The position numbers and the translations under genes were made by a program. Below are positions 15,933 through 22,698 of a stretch of 22,698 nt of DNA, piece after piece. Within the stretch, counting starts at the first letter, position 1; the number at the start of each line of letters is the position of its first letter. The notes under the pieces are model-generated. The model was not told the origin of the DNA. It made no database searches and saw only the letters and a list, made by a program, of their open reading frames with translations. Source of the DNA: a candidate division TM6 bacterium UASB124 (GTDB lineage: Bacteria; Dependentiae; Babeliae; Babeliales; RVW-14); assembly GCA_001468855.1 (NCBI GenBank), contig LDIV01000001.1:391607-414304 (forward strand). Reading direction: 5' to 3'.

Positions 15933-17222
15933 TTATATATGATTAATATGTAACTTGATCATTGTATCATACAACTTTGCAACCGGTATCTGTAAAAATT
16001 CTGCTAACTGAGTAGTATCATAACGATGTAGCTTAAGTAAATGCATTAAATAATGTTGTTGAAATTTTTCAGTTGCTTGTTGCAATGAATTGAATCTTGA
16101 AAATTCCTGTTCCTCCAGTATCTCCGTCGCACTACCCGGAATCAATGCAAGTAACTCATCAACATTGATATTGCTCGATGCTTGTTTAGTGGTTTTTACG
16201 GTAATGTCAATCAACGACTTTATTTGAGCAATATCACCAACCCAAAAATGATTACGTAAAAATCTAATTGCTGCCGGAGTCAATGTAATATTTTTATTAT
16301 ATGTTGTATTTGCTTCATTAAGAAAACAATCAACCAAGAGCGGTATGTCATAGCGCCGTTTATTAATTGATGGAATCTCAATAGGTGTCACATTGAGCTT
16401 ACAAAACAATGATCGATTGAATAATCCATTGTGAACCAATGTAAAAAGATTTGCCATGCTTGAGGCAATAATACGCTGATTAGCACCATGATTACCAGTT
16501 AGATAATCAAGCAATTCTTTTTGAACAACGCTTGATAATTCATGAATATTTTTAAAAAATAATGTGCCATGCATAAGATTAATATTTTCTGGCAAATGTT
16601 TAAGTGTTGTACACGTAATAACATTAAATGCTTCTTGTACATGGTGACTCTTAACATGGATATAGCGCGCCATCATTGATTTGCCGGAACCGGAAGGTCC
16701 ATAAATAAGTACCGGTTGGCCTATAGGAGCTATTAATGATGCATGATGCACAAGTTCGCAAAATAACGCACTGGCACCAACTATTCCACAAGACGAACAA
16801 TCAGAAGAATAAGCCTGAGGTGTTGCCTTCTTGAAAACAAAATGTGTGTGATTATGATCTTTAAGAAAAGCTATTTTAGTGAGAATCTCATCAAGGTTGA
16901 GAGGTTTTTCAATGAAATCCAAAGCTCCTTTTTTGATGGCATCAATAGCGATTGGTATGGTTCCATAACCAGAAATAATAATTACTTTCTGTGATGGATA
17001 CTCTTTTTTAATAGCAGACAACAAGTCGAGGCCATTGTATTTAGGAATAAAAATATCAAGCAAAACAAGGTCCGGAACAAGTTGTCCAACCATTTCCAAA
17101 ACCTTACTTCCATCGGCAAGTGTTTCAACAATACAATTTTCGTCTTCAAGCGCAGCTTTAAGTGTTTTCAGAATTGCTGGTTCATCATCAATAATAAGAA
17201 TCAGTGGTCGATTGTTGCTCAT
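15933..17222 (-). CDS. NtrC-like response regulator with degenerate sigma54-activator domain
   Basis: 429 aa. Residues ~6-120 are a complete receiver domain: D12/D13, phosphoacceptor D56 in LVLLDIFIP, S84, and K107 in EKPL. Residues ~147-340 are an NtrC-type AAA+ domain with Walker A GPSGSGKS (175-182). However, the stretch between VITC (204) and GTLFF (219) is about 25 residues shorter than in the family and lacks the GAFTGA loop that contacts sigma54. The Walker B end reads GTLFFKN rather than GTLFLDE. The later LFCKLNVTPIEIPSINKRR (272-290) still resembles the family. The C-terminus (~385-429) looks like a weak Fis-type helix-turn-helix. It probably cannot activate sigma54 and may act as a phosphorylation-controlled DNA binder. 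It starts two bases after mlaF. Confidence 0.85.
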   Translation of the reverse strand: MSNNRPLILIIDDEPAILKTLKAALEDENCIVETLADGSKVLEMVGQLVPDLVLLDIFIPKYNGLDLLSAIKKEYPSQKVIIISGYGTIPIAIDAIKKGALDFIEKPLNLDEILTKIAFLKDHNHTHFVFKKATPQAYSSDCSSCGIVGASALFCELVHHASLIAPIGQPVLIYGPSGSGKSMMARYIHVKSHHVQEAFNVITCTTLKHLPENINLMHGTLFFKNIHELSSVVQKELLDYLTGNHGANQRIIASSMANLFTLVHNGLFNRSLFCKLNVTPIEIPSINKRRYDIPLLVDCFLNEANTTYNKNITLTPAAIRFLRNHFWVGDIAQIKSLIDITVKTTKQASSNINVDELLALIPGSATEILEEQEFSRFNSLQQATEKFQQHYLMHLLKLHRYDTTQLAEFLQIPVAKLYDTMIKLHINHI

Positions 17223-17224
17223 AA

Positions 17225-17977
17225 TTATACAAAACCTATTTGTTTAATTGGCCCTTCTGGTAAACCCCGAATAAATTGATATACATAAGGATTATCGCAG
17301 TCCCAAATAGTCTTAGAAGGTCCTTTGTATACAATCTTTCCATCATGTAACATAGCAACCTGCGTTGCATATTTAAAAATTTCTATATCATGCGAAATAA
17401 CAATTGATGTTACTTTTTGTTCCTCATGAGTTTTTTTAATAAGTTCATGGATAAGCCGTACAGCAATAGGATCAAGGCCGGTCGTCGGCTCATCATAAAT
17501 CAAAATTTTGGGACTAAGCATAAGCGTGCGCGCAAGCCCAACACGTTTTTTCATACCACCTGATAATTCATCTGGATATTTATCAAGTACATCAGGGCCT
17601 AACCCAACACTCTCGAGCTTTTGAATAATCAGTGGCCTAATTTTTTCAACACCAGCACCCTCTTCTAAAAGTGTAATTCCTATATTTTGTAACACATTAA
17701 GAGAGTCAAGAAGAGCGGCAAATTGAAACACATAACCACACTTGTGAAAAATTTTCTTAAGAGCTTTGCCCTTAAGCTTAGTTATTTCCTCATTATCAAT
17801 TGTAACTGTTCCGGCATCAGGTTTAATAAGTCCTACAAGTTGTTTAAGTAAAACAGACTTACCCTCACCAGAACGACCAATGATGGCTAAAAATTCACCA
17901 TCTTCTATGGTAAGATCAAGACCTTTGGTGATTACCTTGTCACCGAACGATTTTTTTAAGCCTTTTAATATAATCAT
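17225..17977 (-). CDS. mlaF: MlaF-type ABC transporter ATP-binding protein
   Basis: 250 aa. Walker A GRSGEGKS (34-41), Q-loop near Q85, signature LSGGMKKR (138-145), Walker B ILIYDEP (158-164) followed by TTGLDP, and switch histidine H196 are intact. The Walker A spelling, the Met-Lys-Lys-Arg signature and coupling to MlaE place it in the Mla/Ttg2/TGD family, which moves phospholipids between inner and outer membranes. The ATG overlaps the mlaE stop by four bases (ATGA). No MlaD (MCE-domain) or MlaC gene adjoins it here; they may lie elsewhere. Confidence 0.92.
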   Translation of the reverse strand: MIILKGLKKSFGDKVITKGLDLTIEDGEFLAIIGRSGEGKSVLLKQLVGLIKPDAGTVTIDNEEITKLKGKALKKIFHKCGYVFQFAALLDSLNVLQNIGITLLEEGAGVEKIRPLIIQKLESVGLGPDVLDKYPDELSGGMKKRVGLARTLMLSPKILIYDEPTTGLDPIAVRLIHELIKKTHEEQKVTSIVISHDIEIFKYATQVAMLHDGKIVYKGPSKTIWDCDNPYVYQFIRGLPEGPIKQIGFV

Positions 17978-18753
17978 TTTGTAAACATAAGCGAGGTTAG
18001 GATATAATCCGCAATAACAATTGTGACATTTGCATAAACGACACTTTGTGTTGTTGCTATACCTAGGCCCTTTGCCCCTCCACGTGTTATGTAGCCTTTA
18101 TACGTAGCAATAATCGAGAGCAAAAATCCAAAAATTACAGCTTTGATCAATCCATTAATGATATCAGACATTTCAACATTTGCTCGGATGGCTTCCATGT
18201 ATGTTTCTGCATTAATATTGAGAAGATAAACTGATGTTATGTAGCCTGCAACAATTCCAAAGAAAGAACAGAAAACTGAGAGAAATGGCAGAATAATCGT
18301 GCTGGCAAATACTCGCGGAACTACCAAATAGCGAACAGGATCAATACAAAGCGTCTGTAATGCATCAATTTGTTCACTAATGCGCATACTCCCAAGCTCT
18401 GCAGTCATGGCAGATCCAGCTCTACCTATAACCATGATAGCTGTAAAAACAGGGCCAAATTCTCGTGTCATTGAAAGAAAAACAATGGGCCCAATAAACT
18501 GAGTGGACCCAAATCGTTCAAGCCCAACATAACTTTGAATTGAAAGAACAGCTCCTATGGCAGCACCAACAAGGAATACGATAGAAAGCGAACTTACCCC
18601 TATATAATTCATCTGATACAAAACTTTTTTAACATCAAGCTTTGAAGTAAAAAGGGTAACAATCGTTTCATAAGCAAACAATCCAATATGACCAAGGTGC
18701 CGACAATTTTCTATAAAGCTGCCGCCAAGAGCATCGAGAGCACGTACGATCAT
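17974..18753 (-). CDS. mlaE: MlaE-type ABC transporter permease
   Basis: 259 aa, the normal MlaE length. The family signature runs through REFGPVFTAIMVIGRAG (97-113) and AELGSMRISEQIDAL (118-132), with about five to six hydrophobic membrane segments. It forms the permease of the MlaFEDB lipid transporter in the inner membrane. The frame is open 45 codons further upstream to 18888, but that part reads back across the end of secG and looks non-coding. The ATG at 18753 has an AGGAG ribosome-binding site six bases before it, so I choose this start. It lies 19 bases after the secG stop. Confidence 0.93.
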   Translation of the reverse strand: MIVRALDALGGSFIENCRHLGHIGLFAYETIVTLFTSKLDVKKVLYQMNYIGVSSLSIVFLVGAAIGAVLSIQSYVGLERFGSTQFIGPIVFLSMTREFGPVFTAIMVIGRAGSAMTAELGSMRISEQIDALQTLCIDPVRYLVVPRVFASTIILPFLSVFCSFFGIVAGYITSVYLLNINAETYMEAIRANVEMSDIINGLIKAVIFGFLLSIIATYKGYITRGGAKGLGIATTQSVVYANVTIVIADYILTSLMFTK

Positions 18754-18772
18754 ACGGTTCTCCTGCCTTAGA

Positions 18773-19210
18773 TTACTTTGTTTTTGGAGCAACAGGTTGT
18801 TGCTGAGTTTGTTGAACAGGTAATGTAGCTGGTACTTCAACAACTTTTGCTGCCGATGCAGACTGCTGTACTGTATCAAGATCATCAATATCTTGATTTA
18901 TAGGAGCAGCCGGCAATTTTTGAATAGGTGCTTTGGCTGGAACTGCACTTGCAATCTTGGATCCTTCAAGAATTGATGAGCGAGCCTCTTTAGATTTAAG
19001 GATTGCTAGACCAAGCGAACCTAAAATAAAAATAGCACCCAAAAACCAGGTGGTTTTTTCAAAAAAACCCTGACCGCCGGAACCACCAAACAATATTTGA
19101 CTACCGCTCATACTACCCAACCCCCAGTCACTTTTACCCTGCTGAATAAGAATAAACACAGCCAAAAAAACACATAAAAAGATAAAAAGGATCATTAAAA
19201 ATGTATACAT
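18773..19210 (-). CDS. secG: Preprotein translocase subunit SecG
   Basis: 145 aa. Two membrane segments (~2-22 and ~53-71) flank the conserved loop with LIQQGKSDWG (21-30) and the Gly-rich LFGGSGGQGFFEKTTW (40-55), the SecG signature. SecG assists SecYE in moving proteins across the inner membrane. A hydrophilic Ala/Pro/Gln-rich tail (~75-145) extends it beyond the usual ~75-110 residues. It is the first gene of the minus-strand run, with a GAGG ribosome-binding site and a good promoter just upstream. Confidence 0.9.
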   Translation of the reverse strand: MYTFLMILFIFLCVFLAVFILIQQGKSDWGLGSMSGSQILFGGSGGQGFFEKTTWFLGAIFILGSLGLAILKSKEARSSILEGSKIASAVPAKAPIQKLPAAPINQDIDDLDTVQQSASAAKVVEVPATLPVQQTQQQPVAPKTK

Positions 19211-19252
19211 GATGCCTCGCTTAAATTAAAACATCTTAATAAAGTACAGTTT

Positions 19253-19280
19253 ATCATACCGCAAACAATACAAATGACAA
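19253..19280 (-). promoter_or_regulatory. Predicted sigma70-type promoter for secG-mlaE-mlaF and following genes
   Basis: On the minus strand -35 TTGTCA (19280-19275), 16-base spacer, -10 TATGAT (19258-19253), about 43 bases before the secG start. It lies in the spacer after tpiA and shares its -10 and spacing with the promoter at 20102-20129. Confidence 0.65.
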
Positions 19281-19300
19281 AATTTCAATAACAAATAATG

Positions 19301-20071
19301 TTATATAGCACATTTTACAATTTTTTCGAGTTCTTGAAAATCCAGACTTGCTGCACCAATAAGAAGGCCACCAACAAAGGGAAGAGGCTTTAATAGCCCT
19401 ACCGTATTACTCGTAATGCTGCCACCATAAATAAACCGATAGCGCAATGAAGGTACCAACCTAATAAGGTATGTTGATAGCCAGGCATAAACAGTTTCAA
19501 TATGTTCAGCCATTGGAGTTTGACCACTTCCTATAGCCCAAACCGGTTCATATGCAAAAAGTATGACCACATTATCAAGCATTGGTTGCTTTGTTTTAAG
19601 AACAGTTGCTATGGGAATAATTTGCTCTTCAAGAGCCTGAAGCGTCACCCCTTGCCGATTTTGTTCAAGGGTTTCTCCAATGCAAATAATTGGAACAATT
19701 CCTGCTTCAATAAGTTGTAAACATTTATTGGCAACTAATTGCGATGACTCACTCAACAATAATCGCCGCTCGCTATGACCAATAATACAAAAGTCGCATC
19801 CGGCACTTTTTAAATGATTTGCCGACACCTGACCAGTAAAGGCACCTTTGTGATGTTCTGAGCAATCCTGAGCTGCGACAGCAATATTAGTATCCTTAAA
19901 CATTTGCGCCAGTGGATATATTGCAGGAAAGGTCGGGCATAAAACTAACTGATCTGATTGCCCTTGGCATAATGCAATAAGATTATCGTAATTTTTTGTT
20001 GCAAAAGTAATCGCCTCGTCAAATGTCCAATACATTTTCCAGTTTGCGATGTAAAAAAACTTTTTATCCAT
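19301..20071 (-). CDS. tpiA: Triosephosphate isomerase
   Basis: 256 aa. It interconverts dihydroxyacetone phosphate and glyceraldehyde 3-phosphate. Active-site residues are all present: N10 and K12 in ANWKM, H99 in IIGHSERR (97-103), E175 in AYEPVWAIGSG with loop 6 following, and the YGGSI phosphate-binding motif near the C-terminus. An AGGAGGGTG ribosome-binding site precedes the start. It is divergent from the putative outer-membrane protein gene. With the class I aldolase in this window it supports an operating glycolytic or gluconeogenic segment. Confidence 0.96.
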   Translation of the reverse strand: MDKKFFYIANWKMYWTFDEAITFATKNYDNLIALCQGQSDQLVLCPTFPAIYPLAQMFKDTNIAVAAQDCSEHHKGAFTGQVSANHLKSAGCDFCIIGHSERRLLLSESSQLVANKCLQLIEAGIVPIICIGETLEQNRQGVTLQALEEQIIPIATVLKTKQPMLDNVVILFAYEPVWAIGSGQTPMAEHIETVYAWLSTYLIRLVPSLRYRFIYGGSITSNTVGLLKPLPFVGGLLIGAASLDFQELEKIVKCAI

Positions 20072-20101
20072 CTGGGTTCACCCTCCTGTTCTGTTGATTG
20101 C

Positions 20102-20129
20102 TTGACTAAACCTAAATTTGCCGTATGAT
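20102..20129 (+). promoter_or_regulatory. Predicted sigma70-type promoter for the beta-barrel protein and mreB
   Basis: -35 TTGACT (20102-20107), 16-base spacer, -10 TATGAT (20124-20129). It predicts a transcript starting near 20136, which decides the start of the next gene: the in-frame ATG at 20125 lies inside the -10 box and cannot be the translation start on this message. Confidence 0.65.
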
Positions 20130-20184
20130 CAAACGAACCTTTCTTATTGTACTTCATATCATGTTTGTTCGAAAGAAGCATTTC

Positions 20185-21486
20185 ATGAATAAATTACACA
20201 TAAAAATTGCAAGCTCACTACTTTTTGTTGCTTTTATACCAGTATGTAATGTTTTTGCCACACATAATACAAGCCGCTATTTCCCTTTTTTAGAGCGAAC
20301 GGAAACTTATGTTATAAAAAATCGCTCACATGTAACACCAGCATTTTTTTATATTAACGCCTCAACATGCTTTCGTCGAGGTGGTGGCACAGGAGGTATT
20401 CCGGAGTTATGGGGAAGTTATGATCTTAAAAATGTCATAGCCAGTCTTCAGATTGTTAATCCAACAACAGACCCAGTATTCTGTGCTACACATGAACACA
20501 ATCTTTCTGGAAAATCAATGCCTTTTAAGGTTGATGGGAAAATTAGAGGTTGTGGCTTGTCTCTCACATATGAACAGGACTTACACTGGCTTGGTTTGCA
20601 ACTTGGCGCATGGATCCCTGTTGTATCCATTAATACCACAAGCCGATTCTCATTTGATCCGGAGAAAGATGATCCAATTTTCAACAATTCGTTTTTGCCA
20701 CAACAAACACGTACCAACCTTTGGGATACGGCTGATAAAATTAGACGAACAACCCACCAAATGATCGGTTTCAAAGGAAATGAATGGAACCAGGCAGGCG
20801 TAGGGGATCTTGACGTTCACCTCCGTTGGAACAGAAACTTTGATCACTTTCTCATGTGCCGCAGCGTTGATTTTGACATTCAAAGCGGCGTTATTATTCC
20901 AACCGGTTTTACATCACAAATTGACACCCCCCCATCACTTTCTATCGGAAGCGATGGACACTGGGGATTATATTTCGATTTTATTACAGAGCTTGAGCTT
21001 AAACAGGATTGGACCTTAGGATTCCTGCTTGGCTTTGCCCATCTGTTCCCTCATACAAGAACGCTGCGCACTCCTATACACAACGAACCATCAATCTACA
21101 GTGCAGCAATTGGGCGCATTAGCATTAATCCCGGTATGACATTAAAATTTTCTCCGTATTTCACATTAGGTAACTTAACTGATGGACTTGATTTTCAAGT
21201 TCGATATACTTACCTGCGTCACAACAAAGATTCGTGGGAAAATAAGTGTTTTGACAAAAATGTTGTACAATATTGGGAACACAATAAAATACCTACATCA
21301 CGTATGAATTGTTTGTCCAAGTGGAGTTCGCATTATATCAGCTTAGAAGTCTTGTATGACACCAAAGAAGCTGGTAGACATGCAAGGCTCTCTCCAACTA
21401 TTTTTGCTGTATATGACATTCCTATTAATGGAAACGGTGTTGCAAAAACACACCAATTTACCGTAGGCGTAGAGGTACACTTTTAG
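20185..21486 (+). CDS. Putative outer-membrane beta-barrel protein, unknown function
   Basis: 433 aa from the chosen start. Residues 1-25 form a signal peptide (MNKLHIK, hydrophobic core, cleavage after NVFA). The mature part has many alternating polar/hydrophobic stretches with aromatic residues and ends FTVGVEVHF; a terminal Phe after alternating residues is the usual recognition signal for barrel assembly. I do not recognise a family. Earlier in-frame ATGs at 20125 and 20161 lack ribosome-binding sites, and the first lies in the -10 box. The ATG at 20185 has GAAAGAAG before it and yields a clean signal peptide. mreB begins 18 bases after its stop. Confidence 0.75.
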   Translation: MNKLHIKIASSLLFVAFIPVCNVFATHNTSRYFPFLERTETYVIKNRSHVTPAFFYINASTCFRRGGGTGGIPELWGSYDLKNVIASLQIVNPTTDPVFCATHEHNLSGKSMPFKVDGKIRGCGLSLTYEQDLHWLGLQLGAWIPVVSINTTSRFSFDPEKDDPIFNNSFLPQQTRTNLWDTADKIRRTTHQMIGFKGNEWNQAGVGDLDVHLRWNRNFDHFLMCRSVDFDIQSGVIIPTGFTSQIDTPPSLSIGSDGHWGLYFDFITELELKQDWTLGFLLGFAHLFPHTRTLRTPIHNEPSIYSAAIGRISINPGMTLKFSPYFTLGNLTDGLDFQVRYTYLRHNKDSWENKCFDKNVVQYWEHNKIPTSRMNCLSKWSSHYISLEVLYDTKEAGRHARLSPTIFAVYDIPINGNGVAKTHQFTVGVEVHF

Positions 21487-21504
21487 ATCCTAAAGGACGT
21501 GTAA

Positions 21505-22545
21505 ATGAAATTTTGGCCAGCACGAAAGTTATTCAGTGTTTTTTCAAACGATATGGCAATTGACCTCGGCACTGCCAACACTGTAATTTATGCAAAGAAC
21601 CGGGGCGTCGTCCTTGATGAACCATCAGTTGTTGCTGTAAAAAACACCACCAATGAGGTTCTGGCTGCGGGCAATAAAGCAAAGTGCATGCTTGGTAAAA
21701 CACCAGAAAGCATTATTGCTTGTCGTCCTATGCGCGATGGCGTTATTGCAAATTTCGAACTTACTGAAAGCATGTTGCGCTACTTCATTCGCGAGGTTCA
21801 TAACAACCGTAAGACGTTTGTTCGTCCTCGTATGATCATCGGCGTTCCATCAGGTATAACTCAAGTAGAAAAACGTGCAGTTGAAGATTCTGCTAAACAA
21901 GCAGGTGCACGTGAAATTTATACCATCATGGAGCCAATGGCAGCAGCTATCGGAGCAGGATTACCTGTAGCCGACCCAACCGGCAATATGATTGTTGATA
22001 TCGGTGGCGGTACTACAGAAGTCGCCATTATCTCTCTTAAAGATATTGTTTACTGCAAATCCGTTCGCGTTGGCGGCGATGAAATGGACCGTGCTATTGT
22101 TCAATACATCAAACGTAAATACAATTTATTGATCGGCGAAAAAACAGCCGAAGAGGTCAAAATTAATATTGGTACAGCAATGATCCTTGATGAAAATCGC
22201 AATAGCGTTGAAGTCAAAGGACGCGACTTGGTAACAGGTGTACCAAAAACAATTCGCATGTCTGATGCCGAAGTTTTTGAGTCGCTTACTGAGCCAATTT
22301 CAATCATTGTTGATGCAGTCCGTTCTGCATTGGAAAATGCACCGCCAGAACTTTCTTCCGATCTTGTCGACCGAGGTATTATGATGGCCGGTGGCGGATC
22401 CCTTCTCAGAAATCTTGATAAGCTTCTTGCTAAAGAAACAGGAATCCCTGTTAAACTTGCAACCGATCCACTTTTGTGTGTCGTTCTTGGAGCAGGCAAG
22501 GTGCTTGAAGAGATTGATTTTTTCAGAGAAGCTTTGATGAAATAA
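21505..22545 (+). CDS. mreB: Rod shape-determining protein MreB
   Basis: 346 aa, normal MreB length. Actin-fold motifs are clear: MAIDLGTANT (17-26, phosphate 1), VDIGGGTTEVAII (phosphate 2), IGEKTAEEVK, and AGGGSLLRNLD (adenosine-binding region near the C-terminus). MreB polymerises under the inner membrane and guides cell-wall synthesis in rod-shaped cells. An AAGGACG ribosome-binding site precedes the ATG. The usual mreC/mreD partners do not follow, because a terminator comes directly after the gene. Confidence 0.96.
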   Translation: MKFWPARKLFSVFSNDMAIDLGTANTVIYAKNRGVVLDEPSVVAVKNTTNEVLAAGNKAKCMLGKTPESIIACRPMRDGVIANFELTESMLRYFIREVHNNRKTFVRPRMIIGVPSGITQVEKRAVEDSAKQAGAREIYTIMEPMAAAIGAGLPVADPTGNMIVDIGGGTTEVAIISLKDIVYCKSVRVGGDEMDRAIVQYIKRKYNLLIGEKTAEEVKINIGTAMILDENRNSVEVKGRDLVTGVPKTIRMSDAEVFESLTEPISIIVDAVRSALENAPPELSSDLVDRGIMMAGGGSLLRNLDKLLAKETGIPVKLATDPLLCVVLGAGKVLEEIDFFREALMK

Positions 22546-22565
22546 AAGAGTTAATAGACAAAAAG

Positions 22566-22612
22566 AGGCGGGGTTGAAAAATTTTAAAACCCCCCCTTTT
22601 TTTTTTTTTTTT
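22566..22612 (+). terminator. Intrinsic terminator after mreB
   Basis: AGGCGGGGTT (22566-22575) pairs with AACCCCCCCT (22588-22597) apart from one C-C mismatch, with a short A/T-rich loop, followed by an uninterrupted run of 16 T (22597-22612). It lies 20 bases past the mreB stop and ends the beta-barrel/mreB transcript. Confidence 0.88.
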
Positions 22613-22698
22613 GGTGTTTATCTTCTTTTTTTTTGTTTGGTTGCTCTTTTTTTTCTTTTCTTTTTTGTGTTTTCTTTTTTTTTTTTTTTTTTTTTTTT
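22613..22698 (+). other. T-rich, nearly A-free low-complexity end of the window
   Basis: After the terminator the sequence is almost only T with scattered G and C; the last A is at 22620, and the final 24 bases are all T. No gene or motif can be supported. It looks like sequence that decayed after a long homopolymer at a contig end rather than genuine genomic DNA. Confidence 0.7.

Noticed and set aside
18754..18888. Upstream extension of mlaE
   Set aside because: It reads over the secG 3' end in another frame, is Gln/Leu-rich and unlike MlaE; the ATG at 18753 has AGGAG at ideal spacing.
20125..20184. Earlier starts for the beta-barrel protein
   Set aside because: The ATG at 20125 lies in the -10 box and neither it nor 20161 has a ribosome-binding site; 20185 gives a proper signal peptide.
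22101..22499. Minus-strand open frame of 132 codons inside mreB
   Set aside because: Shadow of the conserved MreB coding sequence; Ser/Arg-rich with no domain.
1..22698. Mobile element, phage, CRISPR or toxin-antitoxin system
   Set aside because: No integrase, transposase, phage, Cas or toxin-like gene and no regularly spaced repeats were seen; genes are housekeeping, envelope and secretion types.

Overview
The window (about 22.7 kb, AT-rich) is densely packed with bacterial genes and almost no spacer DNA. A MlaE/MlaF lipid-transport pair, an exported beta-barrel-like protein, two secretins and MreB point to a diderm, rod-type cell envelope. The gene mix and the reduced style would fit Candidatus Dependentiae (TM6) or a similar reduced, host-associated diderm. 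That placement is an inference from gene content and could not be tested here. There are no tRNA or rRNA genes, CRISPR arrays, insertion sequences or phage genes that I can see.

Left part (1-5060, + strand): the 3' end of an unknown gene; an exported cysteine-rich metallophosphoesterase; a long RNA hairpin; a CysK/CBS-type PLP enzyme; a DapF-family epimerase with altered residues beside both catalytic cysteines; an archaeal-type class I fructose-bisphosphate aldolase; and a LOG-family nucleotide hydrolase. The LOG gene overlaps tail-to-tail with a minus-strand ThpR gene.

Central part (5057-19210, - strand): a long run of genes reading secG, mlaE, mlaF, an NtrC-like response regulator, a MoxR AAA+ ATPase, then a type II secretion/type IV pilus assembly cluster. 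That cluster is a GspC-like HR+PDZ protein, a 1054-aa secretin with a Pro/Thr-rich tandem repeat, a GspL/PilM-PilN-like protein, a GspM/PilO-like protein, a second 867-aa secretin, and thpR. A good sigma70-type promoter lies before secG (TTGTCA-16-TATGAT). A second one (TTGACA-18-TATCTT), overlapped by an inverted repeat, lies before gspC. The cluster encodes the outer-membrane channel and the inner-membrane assembly platform, but no traffic ATPase, GspF/PilC or pseudopilin is present in the window.

Right part (19301-22698): tpiA (-) is divergent from a signal-peptide-bearing, putative beta-barrel protein (+), which is followed by mreB and a strong intrinsic terminator. The last ~86 bases are a T-rich, nearly A-free tract that looks like a contig-end artefact.

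Most notable points: two non-identical secretins in one operon sharing a C-terminal module; a regulator whose AAA+ domain has lost the GAFTGA loop and the Walker B acidic pair; a DapF homologue altered next to both catalytic cysteines; and several hairpins or operator-like inverted repeats at gene boundaries.
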